A DNA stretch of 64,000 nt from Hyperoodon ampullatus (GCA_949752795.1 OX457057.1:3400632-3464631), one strand, 5' to 3'. Shown: positions 23,140 through 34,450, counted from the stretch's first letter. Notes: generated from the sequence alone by a model not told the origin. A program made the numbers and translations.

Positions 23140-23450
23140 AATTTGGAGTCATACAGCTCTGACTTTGGTTTCTAGCTCTGCCACTTCCTAAAGAGTTAAA
23201 ACAAGGAGAGGGTCAAGGAATGTGCCCCAGGAGGCCAGCCAGTGTTTGAGCTCCAACGCCCTCAGGCAAACAATCCAACATCTAAGCGCCAGTTTCATTC
23301 TCTATGTAAAAGAAAGAAAGAAAGTCATTAATCCTACCTCATATGCCTGTTTTTAGAGTTAAATGAAATAACGCCTGTAAAACATCCAGTACAGTGAGCA
23401 GCATCTGAAACTCACAGCAGCACTGATGGGTATTTACTATTTCTGGCTGT
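23140..23450 (-). mobile_element. MIR SINE fragment, antisense, interrupted
   Basis: Antisense MIR motifs: 'tctagctctgccacttccta', then after an unrelated stretch 'gccagtttcattctctatgt', 'aatcctacctcatatgcctg', 'agagttaaatgaaataacgc' and 'catccagtacagtgagcagc'. An (AAAG)n patch lies at about 23312-23325. The break between the two MIR parts (about 23190-23280) suggests an old insertion I cannot identify. Confidence 0.65.
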
Positions 23451-24065
23451 GATGGCACATAAATCCCCTCATTGCTTCTCTTAGTGTATCTCAGGCCAAA
23501 TTAAATGAAAATGAGTGCAAAAGGCCTATTTCAGCACCTGGCACACTCTAGCATCTGCAGGGTGAGTTTTATTCTTCACTCTCTGTTTGAAAGCTGGTTG
23601 TATATATGCCCCATCCTATAATCAAATAACCCCATGGTTGAGACACTTTTTCAACTGTAGAGCAAAGGAACACGCTTTATTTATCAGCTAAAACTCTAGG
23701 ATTCTGGCACTCAGACAGTGCAGTGTCATGAATGCCTCACCTTCAAGGACAGCATTGGGATTCAGGATCTGGTAACTTGAGCCTCACAATGGATAAAAGA
23801 AATTGGGTGCCATATTGTTTATACGTCTCTGATTGCTAGGCCCCCTTGCATCCAGGAGGTCACTCATATCCTCCTACACAGAGAACTTGGCCTAAGGACC
23901 CAGCTTGAACTCAAACCATCTTGGGCCCCAAGTGTGCATGTGAAGGGTGGCTGAGGTATTCCCTTGAGCCATACTGGAGTGCTGGGGTCAAATTGCACAG
24001 AAGTAGCTGGGAAGTTTAAATGGAATCAGGTAAGTGAAATCACTTAGGAAGGGAGACACATGTGA
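23451..24065. other. Unassigned sequence, no gene seen
   Basis: No repeat or exon recognised. Possibly contains further MIR-like decay around 23500-23570 ('agcacctggcacactctagc'). Confidence 0.4.
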
Positions 24066-24615
24066 AGAAATGTATTAGTTATCTATCGCCACGTAACAGC
24101 ATCACCATAAATTTGGTGGCTTTGAACAACACACGTTTATCATCTCATAGTTTCTGGGGGTCAGGAATCAAGGTACAGCTTAGCTGGGTACCAGCAAGGC
24201 TGCAATCAAGGTGTCATCCAGGGCTGAGTCCTCGTCAGAGACTGGACTGGGAAAGGGTCTGCCCCCAAGCATTTGTGCTTGTTTGCACAATTCTGTTCTT
24301 TGCAGGCTGCCTGACCAAGGGCCTCCATTTCTCACTGGCTGGAGGCAGGAAGCTGCTTTCTCCCCAGCAAGGGAGTGAGTCACCTGGCAAGACAGACCTT
24401 ACCATGTTATATAACAAGATCACATACAAGGAATTGCATACATCCTGTTGCTGTGGCTGCATTCTATTGGTTAGGATTAAGTCCCTGGTTCCATGCACAC
24501 TGCCCTCAGGAGAGGGGATAAGAGGGTGTGAACACCTGAAGGTGGCGGCATGGGCCACATCAGAGCCCATCCACCACAGCCTGCAATGCCTGGGTGCAAT
24601 GACAACGCACCTGTG
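24066..24615 (-). mobile_element. MaLR-like LTR remnant
   Basis: Begins 'tgtattagttatctatcgcc', then 'tttggtggctttgaacaaca', 'ttatcatctcatagtttctg' and 'gctgcaatcaaggtgtcatc', matching the antisense end of MaLR-type LTRs. The rest is diverged, with 'attctattggttaggattaa' near 24465. A 295-codon minus-strand frame (24235-25119) covers half of it and is not a gene. Subfamily not resolved. Confidence 0.55.
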
Positions 24616-25719
24616 AGCTATTCCCTCAACTGGGCTGTGAGCCAGTGGGGGGAGGGGAGGATTCTGCACAAGTTTATATTCCATTTGGGAGAAAAGGAGT
24701 GTCTGAGGAGGAGGATCAGATGAAGGATAAATCAGGGTCTCTAGCTGGGAAAATAGATGACTTTTTAAAAAGAGGGATGTATCCCTTCTGAAAATGGATC
24801 TGTCCAGCCTCCTGCCATGAAAAATGCCTTTGAGCCCTGTCCACTGGGGAGAGGCCAGCAGGGCAGCTCTGGGCACCAGGCAGAGGGACTGTCTCTGCCC
24901 AGTTAGGGCACAATTAACCGCAGGCCCTTCAGCAAATCTGGTTCCCTCAAAGGCTGCCTGCTCCAAAACGTTGTGACCCAGCGACACAGGGTGATGGTCA
25001 TCTGTCCAGCTGCCTGACGCCTGGGCCATTAGTGGCCTTTCCAGAAAAGAAGAGAAGCCTGTGGTGATGACCAGGGAGCATCTTACACGTATCTCAGGGG
25101 AAGGTGATGCAGCAACCACAAAACTCTGGGTTTTAAAAGCACTTTTTAGAATAGGGATATTGGCACAGATCTCTGTTGGAGGCCCTGGGTCTGCTGTTCA
25201 GGCTAGATTTCGGGGGAGGCTGTACCTGGCTTGAACTCATGAGGCCTCACGGGGCAGCCCTGGAGTTTTTACTGGGAGTTCTGGTGCTTCTGGGGGCCCC
25301 AAGTCTCCCTCACGGGTCTGATAAGCACCAGAGTGAAGCTCGCGTTCTCCATCAGGCCAAGTCCGAGAACCCCTAATTAGATGGTCTGGGGGCCCTAAGA
25401 CACAGCTGAAATGTCAGCCCCAATCTCCACCAAGGTCTTTCTCTCTCTCCACTGGGGGTAGGTGCTCGGGAAGGACTCAGAGGTCACCCCAAAGTGTGCT
25501 CTTCAATGCATTCGTCCCACAAGAGGCTCACAAGCTGGTAGATTTGGGAAAGCGCACATGGCATCGTCCTGCTGGCATTCATAGGAATCCTCAGAGAACG
25601 GGATGCTGCTTGACTCGGAATTTCTCTAACATGCTTGCGCCCAGGGCTTTTGTTGTTTATTGGTAACCACTCTTATTATTTCACTAAGCCTGTGCAATAC
25701 AGAACACACCAGGACATGC
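24616..25719. other. Unassigned sequence, no gene seen
   Basis: No named repeat. Part of the 295-codon minus-strand frame extends here without recognisable protein features. CT-rich patch at about 25436-25450. Confidence 0.4.
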
Positions 25720-26160
25720 TGATACACCCCCAGGTCCATTCATCCGCATGTGTCTATCAAGGGCCAGACACTGTGACACGTTTGAGGAGCACAGTCATGG
25801 AAAGAACAGACAACAGTCCCTGCCTCCACGAGCTTCCATGCCAGTGATGGAACAATGAAAAGACAAGGAAGACACGCACAGTGCCAGAGGTAAGTCCTAG
25901 AGAGGAAAATAAAGCAAAGAAGAAAACAGACAGGGTGGAGGATGTTGAAATTTGAAATGAAGTAGCTGGGGAAACCTCACTGAGAGGGACATTTCAGTCA
26001 ATACTTGAAGGAAGTTAGCAGGTGCACATCTGGGGAAAGAGCACTGCAGGCAACAGGAAACACAGGTGCAAATGTCCTGAGGTAGGTGTAGCCTGATGCT
26101 CTGGAGGTGCTATGAAGGGGTCAGTGTTGTTGAGCACAAGATACGAGGTGATGGAGACAA

Positions 26161-26440
26161 AATCTTATGGGGTCTTATAGGCAATGGAGAGACCTTATTC
26201 TGTAAGTTTGATAGGTAACAAGGGCCAAATCCTGAAGAATTTAATTGGTAAGGGGGTATAATCCCCTAGCGTCTGATAGGTGGGTGGGTGGGGGGGCGGT
26301 GGTGTTTAAATCTGTTAGGGCCTAATAGGGAAGGAAGGAGGGAAAATCTGTAGGGTCTTGTGGTTAAGGGGAGTGGAGCAAGTCCTCTAGGGTTGGATAG
26401 GTTATGGGGGGATGTATCCTGCAGGGTCTGAGAGCCCACA
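26161..26440. repeat. Degenerate minisatellite-like units within L2
   Basis: Six to seven diverged units of roughly 30-65 bp share a core like 'aatcctntagggtctgatag' followed by G-rich sequence. They start near 26161, 26227, 26258, 26306, 26343, 26380 and 26413. A G-run lies at 26281-26297. The units appear derived from a single L2 motif by old tandem duplication. Confidence 0.6.
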
Positions 26441-26532
26441 TTGAGGACTTTGGCTCTGACTGTAAAATAGGGCACATTTGCAGACTCTGAGCAGAGAAGT
26501 CATCTGGCCATGATCTCAAGAAGAGTCCCTCT

Positions 26533-26758
26533 GGGCTTCCCTGGTGGCGCAGTGGTTGAGAGTCCGCCTGCTGATGCAGGGGACGTGGGTTCGGGCCCCG
26601 GTCCAGGAAGATCCCACATGCCGTGGAGCGGCTGGGCCCGTGAGCCATGGCTGCTGGGCCTGCGTGTCTGCTGAGCCTGCGCGTCCGGAGCCTGTGCTCC
26701 GCAACGGGAGAGGCCACAACAGTGAGAGGCCCGCGTACCGCAAAAAAAAAAAAAAAAA
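26533..26758 (+). mobile_element. CHR SINE (cetacean type) with 17-bp internal duplication
   Basis: Full-length copy: head 'gggcttccctggtggcgcag', B-box-like 'gggttcgggccc', body through 'gcccgcgtaccgc' and an A tail to 26760. Target duplication 'aagaagagtccctctggg' at 26518-26535 (overlapping the GGG of the head) and 26759-26776. A 17-bp tandem duplication lies at 26653-26669/26670-26686 compared with other copies in this window. Confidence 0.96.
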
Positions 26759-26900
26759 AAGAAGAGTCCCTCTGGGTAGGGATTGAGACAGGACTGAGGA
26801 AGGGGCTTGAGTGGAAGCAGACAGGCTCATTTCACAGGTCACTGCTATAATCCAGGAGAGCTGATGGTGACTCCAGCCAGGGTGATAAGAGTGCTGTAAC

Positions 26901-27273
26901 GCTGTCACTCACCAGAAAGAGTCATCCTCTATTTCTCCTTTAAGCTCTGTCCCAGATCTCCTCTCCATAAACCTCAGTCTTTAAATCTCACGCTTTGCAC
27001 AAATCCCGGGCAATCCACAGTTAGACATTGTTTTGTTTTTTCCACCTAATTGAGCGAGTGGCTAAGATTTTAAGACATTTTATGGTACTTATTAATCTTT
27101 TGTCAGTGTTTAATTTTATAGACAGGAACCAGTTAAAAGCCAAGCTGTAAAATTTCACTATGGCTTCCAGGCCCTTCCTTTAGATCACAGGACTCACAGA
27201 AAGGGAGGGAAGGGAGTCAGGGACTCGAGGGAAGCAGATTTCATCCCACAATGGCCTGAGGCTGGAAGGTGTC
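26901..27273. other. Unassigned sequence, no gene seen
   Basis: No supported gene. 27040-27150 is AT-rich and repeat-free ('cttattaatcttttgtcagt') and could be a conserved noncoding block, untested. Confidence 0.4.
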
Positions 27274-27288
27274 TGGAGCCCTCCTTTT

Positions 27289-27380
27289 TCTTTTCTTTTT
27301 TTCCATCTTTATTGGAGTATAATTGCTTTACAATGGTGTGTTAGTTTCTGCTTTATAACAAAGTGAATCAGTTATACATA
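27289..27380 (-). mobile_element. Short L1 3' end, antisense
   Basis: Pyrimidine-rich tail then 'catctttattggagtataat', 'tgctttacaatggtgtgtta' and 'gtttctgctttataacaaag' = reverse complement of the last ~85 bp of L1. Flanked by target duplications 'tggagccctcctttt' (27274-27288) and 'tggagccctactttt' (27381-27395). An extremely 5'-truncated insertion. Confidence 0.9.
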
Positions 27381-27395
27381 TGGAGCCCTACTTTT

Positions 27396-28949
27396 TAACT
27401 CACATCAATCAACTAGATGAATTGGTGCAGAGAGCTTCCTACCAAGCAAACACTAGGGCAAGCCGTGCCCTCAATATCACCAGAGCAGCTCTGTGGTAGC
27501 CATCCAGACATGCCCTGGGTATGCGCAGGGATGGAGTCACCTAATATCTCATGAATGTTCCATGAGACACTGGAGTTTTATATTCTTCCATCACGGAAAT
27601 GGATGCTGGGTGACCTCTACTTTCAAAACTCCCAAGGCCTGGGTTGTCTCATCCAATCGGTCCAAAGATGCTCCTTGGGAAAGGTCTTGAATGTTGCACA
27701 CTCCTTCAAGAAGTGAGCTAGCTGTCCATTACAAAAAATACCAGTCCCGGCTCTAATTTCCCACCCCCAATACCAACTGTGTTTCCTTCATGCCCCAAAC
27801 AAGCTAAACAGGTAACCTTCTACTATCCCAAGATATTTCCTCATTACTTCATTGGTATCAGGTGTTCAGAGATAAGGAAAAACTGAAGCACACGGTGATA
27901 AAGGTGGGACTAGTGAATCCCAGGGCACAGGTGCTAGGGGACACACAGGTGCAATGAGTTCTGTTTTGCAGGGGACGAAGCAGGATTGGGACCAGGTAAG
28001 ATTTCCCTGAGGTGGGGACTTGTGGTTGGATTTGTAAGATGTGACAACAGGCCAAAGGTAGGACAGATGACCACACAGCACATCAGGTACCCTGCAGATA
28101 ATCCATTCTGAAGGGACATTCTACCCTATGCCCATCCAAGCCCCCTGCAGCAGTAATTGAGAACCAATGAGTCATCCCAGGGCTGCTCACTGAGAGCTCT
28201 GGTCCTGTCCGTGGACACAGCCTCATAGGAAGCTACCCACTTCTGCCTCAGGTCCTGATTATCCCCCAAATGACAAGTTATAGGTTACCCTTGATGGGCC
28301 TCAAGTTCAGTATAAGAAACTGTCGTATGTATGGTACTGAAATATGGGTCATTATGGTGTTAAAGTCACCTGTTATGACCCACAAGACAAATCCCTCTTA
28401 GAGGGAGCGCTGGGCTTCTCTGCCTGACATGTTGAGGCCACGTGCCTCTCCACACAGCCGTTTTCCTTCCTCCCAAGACATTCAAAACAAAGCTTTATGC
28501 TCTGCTGTCAGAGAGTGTCCTCTCTTGAGAACTTTTTAAGCTACAATTAACTTTCCTCCTTCTTTTTCCTGCCCCCCAATCATTCACACAGATTTCATCA
28601 CTTCGTTACTGTCCTTTTGCTCTTTTAATTCACCTCTAATCTTTTCTAGAAGCAACGTGGAGATATAGGGAATTAATTCAGCTGTTTCTTATCTGTGAAC
28701 TCACGGTGACCACTGCCCCATGGTGGAAAATCGCTCTCGGTGCAGACACAGTTCAATTGAGACACTAAAACTTCTCAGCATGGAGTCTCTCCAGCAGCTA
28801 TCGAAAATCCTGCCTTTGCAGAATATTAAGAGCTTGGGGAAAGGCAGGTCCTATGAATTTATTTCTGAAAAAAAAAAGATATATATCTACATACAATGCA
28901 ATGAGGACCTCATTTTGTAAAAACAAATATGAAGTCCATATATACATAT
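27396..28949. other. Unassigned sequence, no gene seen
   Basis: About 1.5 kb with no named repeat and no convincing exon. Three overlapping 60-72-codon minus-strand frames at 27858-28119 have no motif. Base composition becomes AT-richer from here on. Confidence 0.4.
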
Positions 28950-29680
28950 AAAAATGGGAAGACGTTATACTGAAAGGTTAATATAATTGTATCTGGGTTA
29001 TGGGATTAATGATCTTTCAATTCTTCTTTTCAGTTTGGTCCTTATTTTTCTTTTCTATGAGCATTGTCTGTTTCTCCTTCTCTGACTATTGTTTCCAAGT
29101 TTACCCATGTTGATACATACATATCTGGATCATTCACATATAAACCACTGTGTAACATTGGACTGTATGAGCATATCACAGTTTATTTATCCATTTTCAT
29201 ATTGGTGAACATTTAAATAGTTTCCAGTCACCTAGAGTTACCACCACTTGGCTATAACTTCGCGATGCACAGGTTCAAGTGTGTGTTCCCTGAGGATGTA
29301 TGCTGAGCAGTGATACTGCTGTATCTTAGGATATGCGTATCCTCCAATGTGATCACCAACACACCTCCAAAATAGGTGTTTCCTTGTCAATTCCTGATAG
29401 AATGAGACTACTTTTTGTTTTGTTTTGTTTTGCTTTCGCCAATATGATTGGTGTAGAATATGGTTGGAGTCTTAGTATTGTTTAAATACACAGTTCCTTG
29501 ATTGCAAGTGAGGTTAAATATCTTTTCCTGTATTTTGGCTGTTCAGGTTTGCTCTGATAAGTTGTCTGTAATATTCTTTGCCCATCTGTCTGTTGAGTGA
29601 CTCGCATTGTTCATATGGATTTCTAGGAATCGTTTCTTTAAAATGAGGATCTTTTTACAGGATATTTATCTGTCTTCTCT
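28950..29680 (-). mobile_element. Old L1 fragment, antisense
   Basis: Decayed antisense L1: 'tttatttatccattttcata' followed by 'ttggtgaacatttaaatagt' (ORF2 C-terminus region), then 'cgccaatatgattggtgtag', 'ttgattgcaagtgaggttaa' and 'ctttgcccatctgtctgttg' (further upstream in ORF2). A (TTTTG)n patch at 29413-29433 separates the parts. All frames are broken. Confidence 0.65.
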
Positions 29681-30559
29681 AATCATGTTTAGACCTATTA
29701 ATGTAGATGGCTTGCTGACACTAAATTGTTTCATGAGGGCTTAAGCCTGCCCCATAAGGTCACAGCCAGACCCTGCCCATCCCAACTTGAATTGAACTAA
29801 TGATGGAACTTGAGCTGTGTTCTTCCCACAGTCCCGACACACACACACACCTACAGATGCACACATGCAGAGGGGTTGTCAGGGAAGCTTTGGTACCCAA
29901 GTCACACAGATGTAAATTCCACAGAGAAAGAATAGACCAGGAACTTGACTCTGGCCCAGGCATCAGACAGATGTACAACACAAGGCATTGTATTTCTCAT
30001 CTCTCTTAGGATCTCTGATTTGAATCAAATGACTGCAGCCCTTTCCATTGTTCTGATGGAGGAAAACATATTCCTTGCATAAAGAGCTTTCTCTCTTGAC
30101 AAGAGCTTCCAAGCTTGTCCTTAATCAAAGTCTTTGGGGAGTGCACTCATTGAAGACCAGACCCTTTAATGAATGTTTCATCGTCTAGCTCATGGAATGG
30201 CTGGCCTCTGGGATGACTCTACAAAGACCAGTCAGTCTCTCAGCACAACTATGAATTACACAGTTAAGTAATTATGAGTTATGTAATATACTGAGTTATG
30301 AACTCAGTATTACAGTCTGTAATACTGTCTACCAAAAGCTCAGTTTCCCAACATCTGGAGACAGGATCCCAGTCGAAACTATGGTTTAATTTGCTCTCCT
30401 TCCTACTCTTACTGCCTGGTAAGCTGTCAATGAAGATGGTGGTTGAGTTGAAAAGTCATGATGCTACCCCTGAGATCACCTGTCTCAGGGTGCGTTGGTC
30501 AGGATGCAGGATTCCTGTACCATGAAGGACTTCTCATGAAAACAGGCTCTCATTACCAT
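29681..30559. other. Unassigned sequence, no gene seen
   Basis: No supported gene. Short CA tract at about 29837-29851. A local repeat of 'agttatg'/'actcagtatt' elements around 30255-30325 gives short inverted matches, but nothing systematic. Confidence 0.4.
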
Positions 30560-31080
30560 GCCTCCTGTGCCAAATTGAGTCAACATTATTAATTGAGGGT
30601 ATTCTCTGTACTGGACCCTGTGCAAAGCATTGGGAACTGAGCTGTCTTTGTAGATACAGATAATACTTGACTTACCTAAATCTTGAGATGGGGTGACAAG
30701 GATGCAAAAGGAGCCCTGAATGCCCCCAGGGAGCCACTGTGAGAGGACCAGGAGGCAGTATTTGACAGGGAGAGGAAGTGGAGAGCCTGCTGAGCACCAG
30801 GACCAGGAATAAAGTTGGAGTCAGAGAGATGGGGAGGGATGGAGATGGGGAAGGATGGAGGGGAGGATAGTAGGAGACAAAGGAAAGGTAAAGCCATGGC
30901 TAACGGCTGCAGAGCCTGCTGGCCACGGGAAGGTATTGGATTTTATTCAAAGTACAGTGAGATTGACAGGAAATGGGAAGACCACCAGAGCAGTGTGAAG
31001 ACTGCATGGTGAGGGCGGCTCAAGGGAAGCCGTAGGCTGACACAGCAGTGCAAAGAGAGATGACAGTTAGTATGGACCAC
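30560..31080 (+). mobile_element. L2 LINE fragment
   Basis: Sense L2-like order: 'tattctctgtactggaccct', then 'gtgcaaagcattgggaactg', purine-rich stretch, 'aaggtattggattttattca' (cf. 'ggattttattct'), 'aggaaatgggaagaccacca'. Diverged, noncoding. A GGAT/GGGGA-rich patch at 30828-30870 is internal. Confidence 0.5.
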
Positions 31081-31987
31081 TTCCTTCAACCTGAGAGAGT
31101 GTCTCCGACCAGCAGGTATAACTGGGGGCTGGGGAGCCCCAAGAGAGGACCAGGCAAGATCCAGACACGGCGTCAGCTGCAGGCACTCCCCTCGTCTGGA
31201 AAATAAGAAATTACAAAAGCCATTTTCCCAAAGAATCAGTAGCTTCCGTTTTAATGAAGGCTGAAGTCTGAATGATGTTATTCTAGCCAGGGACTTTGTT
31301 TCTGTCAGTGGTTTTTAACTAATTACCATAAATATTGTCCATTTAGAATTTCACTGTAATTCCAGTCCCTATTAGTGTGTAAGCAATGCCTTATCTTTGC
31401 CGCAAGCTACTGTTTATTCATAGAAGGAGACAGTACATCACAGACATTGTCATAGCAAATAGATGTTTTTTGTATTACATTGTGTGTGGTGTGAATGAGC
31501 CAGAAGTGATTTGCTAAGTAGGAAGTGCATTTTAAAAGAATTTTGAAATTTAAAAGAAATCCACTTGCTATTGCTTGGGTGGGGGGTGCCTTATGTGCCA
31601 ACTTCCCTTTTATCTTTGAGTTTTTGCCTTAGGGAAGTATAAGCTGGCTGGTGTGCTGGAATGTTGGAGAAGGGCTCTTTTACAGTGTCCCCAGGCCACC
31701 AGATGGTGATGCTGTCCACTGTAATTATGCATGAGGGTGGGTGTCTCGCTGGTTGCAAGGACCACACTTCCTCCATCTCTCTGCTTGTCATCAACAAAGA
31801 TGTCAGCTATCTGGCACGTCAATTTGGAGCCATAAGGAAATCAAGCTGGCACATTTTGCAAAGCTTAAATGCTTGGTTGCCATTCGGATTTGGAACTGTA
31901 CTTCCAGGAGCCACCAAATGGAACCACACATCTGCAGGGACCCAGGGAAAGATCACCTCTCTCCATCTATCAGAGCACATATGGAGG
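31081..31987. other. Unassigned sequence, no gene seen
   Basis: Repeat-free as far as I can see, with AT-rich blocks at 31220-31400 that might be conserved noncoding sequence. Frames of up to 142 codons on both strands overlap each other and have no recognisable domain. Confidence 0.4.
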
Positions 31988-32105
31988 CAGACAGATGTTT
32001 CTGACGGAGATGGCCAGCCTAATTTGCAGTTTCTAAATCTGCAGAGACACCATGTTCTGTCATTAAACATTCATTTAGGACCATCTTAATCGGAAACAAT
32101 ATAAC
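31988..32105 (+). repeat. Unclassified ancient repeat, copy 2
   Basis: Direct-orientation partner of 22285-22402; see that entry. Identical blocks include 'taatttgcag', 'ttctaaatctg', 'gttctgtcattaaa' and 'ggaaacaatataac'. The copies are about 9.7 kb apart. No TSD, tail or ORF is visible. Confidence 0.7.
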
Positions 32106-32784
32106 AGAGCAATGTACCTAGATGGCAAATGGTGCTTCTTGTTTATGAAATATTAAAGTGACAGCTACTAACTATTCTCCATCTGACCCTTCTAGTAAGT
32201 ACTTGTTTGGGTAAAAAAGTGCTGTGTTTCCTCAAAGCTCAGTGAGGCAGACGTTTGCCCTGTGCTCACTGGTGTTGGACAGTGTGCCAGAGGCAAAATG
32301 GAATAGACGTTGGTAAAGATGCAGTATGACCACTCGAGAATCTTTCTGGAAGGTATTCTGAGCATTTAAGATTAAACGGAATAAACTCAGGGTATGTCTC
32401 AGTAAATTATCACTCTTCTGCTTTGGATTCACTTTAAAATGAGTTACATTTTAAAACTTCTCAAGTCTATTTGACATTTCTCTAGATGTTATCAATGCCA
32501 TTTTGAAAGCTTTCCATGTGCCCGACACTTCATAAAACTTCTTTCTTATTCAAAGACATATTTAATTAAAACCCAGTTTTATGGTACATGCACTAATTAT
32601 TACTCTTGGCTTGAAGACTCCATCTGAACCTGTTTTTAACTCTGTGACTCAGATCCTTTGCAATCATTTTGGAAGCCTGGATGTTTTCAAAATTATTCAA
32701 TAGTTCCTATATAAATTGCTCATTGATTTTTTTAATGTAGAAATAAAAATAAATAGAACACCCAGGAACTGGCTATAATGCAGC
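32106..32784. other. Unassigned AT-rich sequence
   Basis: No supported gene or named repeat. The strand of 'cattttgaaagctttccatg', then 'tgcccgacacttcataaaac' near 32500 could be MIR-like but is too short to call. Confidence 0.4.
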
Positions 32785-32936
32785 TAATATTATAGTATAT
32801 AATATAAATTATATAGTATATAGTATACTATATAGTATAATATTATACTATATATATAAGTATATATAGTACATAATATATAATATTATATGATAATAAT
32901 ATTATAGCATATATTATTATGGTATATAATAATATG
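32785..32936. repeat. TA-rich low-complexity tract with short inverted repeats
   Basis: About 150 bp almost entirely of A and T built from 'tatagtata', 'taatatta' and 'atatagtata' words. Many are self-complementary (e.g. 'tatagtatactata'). It directly abuts the MLT1 fragment that begins near 32937. Confidence 0.85.
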
Positions 32937-33138
32937 GTCCTCCCTTTGTGTGTGTGCATCCCTGGTGTCTCTTTCTCTTCTTTAAGGATATCAGTCACAT
33001 TGCATTAGGAACCCACCCTACTGGCATCATTTAACCTTAATTATCTCCTTATCAGCCCCATCTCCAAATACAGTCACACTGAGGGTTAAAGCTTCAATAT
33101 ATGAATTTTGAGGTGAACACAATTCAGTCCATAACACC
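32937..33138 (-). mobile_element. MLT1-type MaLR LTR fragment
   Basis: Antisense MLT1 5' half: 'ggtgtctctttctcttcttt', 'ttaaccttaattatctcctt', 'catctccaaatacagtcaca', 'cttcaatatatgaattttga' and 'cacaattcagtccataacac'. Truncated at the TA-rich tract. Confidence 0.72.
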
Positions 33139-33194
33139 CCTCCCTGGACAAATTGAATTGGAAACTGTAGGAGTAAGGGATCATTAATATTTTA

Positions 33195-33620
33195 ATGACT
33201 TTAATTTAAAATTTTAAATTGAGGTATAGTTGACATACAATAAACCATACATATTTAAAGTGCACAATTTGATACGTTTTTGACATATGTACATGCCGGT
33301 GAAAATAGTACCACAGTCAACAAAGTCAACATGCACATCTCCCCCAGAAGTTCCACCATGTCCCCTTGTAATCCCTCCCTCCTTCATCCTCCACCCCCAG
33401 GCAACCATGATCTGCTCTCTGACTCTATGAGTTTGTGCTTTATAGAATTTTACACAATTGGAATTTTACAGCATATACCTTTTCCCCTGGTCTGTCTCCT
33501 CTCACTCAGCATTATTATTTTGGGACTCACCCACGTTGCTATGTGTATTCCTAACCCACTCTTCTTTGTTGCTGAATTTTATTGCATGGCAATCACCCCA
33601 ACTTCCTTTGGATTCATGTT
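33195..33620 (-). mobile_element. Old L1 3' region (L1MA/L1MB-like), antisense
   Basis: Reads 'attgaggtatagttgacata', 'caataaaccatacatattta', 'gtgcacaatttgatacgttt', 'ttgtaatccctccctccttc', 'ggcaaccatgatctgctctc' and 'ctcactcagcattattattt', the standard antisense layout of old L1M 3' UTRs and adjoining sequence. A 137-codon plus-strand frame here is a shadow. Confidence 0.8.
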
Positions 33621-33778
33621 AGCAAGGGATACTTGCTTCTATCCTTTAACTTTGAACCTGTCTGTACCTTTGTATTTAAAGTGGGTCTTGTAGGCAACGT
33701 ATTGTTTTGTTGAGTCTTGCTTGTTAATCCAAATTGACAATCGCTGCCTTTTAACTTGAGGGTTTAGTCCATTTACTT

Positions 33779-33980
33779 TTTTTAAAATGTATTTGGTTGC
33801 ATCAGGTCTTAGTTATGGCAAACGGGCTTCTTAGTTGTGGCATGTGGGCTGTTTAGTTGTGGCATGCAAACTCTTAGTGGTGGCATGCATGTGGAATCTA
33901 GTTCCCTGACCAGGGATTGAACCCAGGCTCCCTGCCTTGGGAGCACAGAGTCTTATCCACTGCACCACCAGAGAAGTCCC
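33779..33980 (-). mobile_element. CHR-1/Bov-tA-like SINE, antisense
   Basis: Minus-strand element: head at 33966-33980 ('caccagagaagtccc' = reverse of 'gggacttctctggtg'), B-box-like 'gggttcaatccctgg', and body with repeated 'tagttgtggcatg'. The tail is 'tttaaaatgtatttgg' at the left. Diverged target duplications 'tttagtccatttactt' (33763-33778) and 'cctaggctatttactt' (33980-33995). More decayed than the other SINEs, so older. Confidence 0.88.
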
Positions 33981-34450
33981 CTAGGCTATTTACTTCTAAT
34001 ATGATTATCAATAATGCTTAGGTCTGAATCTATCATCTTCCTATTTGCTTTCTATTTGTGCTGTTATTTGTTCTCTTTTCCCCCTTTTTCTACCTTATTT
34101 TTGATTTCTATTTCATCTCCTTTGTCGACTTTTTAGCTATACCTCTTCATTTTTTAATTTTAATGGTCACTTTTGGGCTTATAGTCTACATGTTTAACTT
34201 ATGGTAGTACATTTTCATGTACTACTATATCACTTCATGTATAGTATAAGAACTTTAAAAGGTATACTTATATTTATCCCCTCCTAGCCTTTGTGTTATT
34301 ATTATTTACATTTTTATATGTTATAAATCCCAAATTAAATTATTATTTTTAAATTATTTTCTTTTAAAGAGATTTAAATAGTAAAAAAAAAACAAAGAGT
34401 ACATATTTATATTTATTCACGTAATTACCACTTCTGGTGTTATTCATAGT

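Larger units (their letters stand above)
25720..26900 (+). mobile_element. L2 LINE fragment with internal expansion and SINE insertion
   Basis: L2 3' region in sense: 'gggccagacactgtgacacg', 'agtccctgcctccacgagct', 'aatgtcctgaggtaggtgta', then 'gaggactttggctctgactg', 'gagcagagaagtcatctggc' and, after the SINE, 'cactgctataatccaggaga'. An ordinary L2 has one 'agggccttgtagg' motif. Here the equivalent part (26161-26440) is expanded into degenerate tandem units. A CHR SINE interrupts at 26533-26758. No ORF. Confidence 0.72.

Noticed and set aside
24235..25119. 295-codon minus-strand open frame
   Set aside because: It spans part of a MaLR-like LTR remnant and unassigned DNA, has no recognisable domain, and overlaps a 184-codon frame on the other strand.
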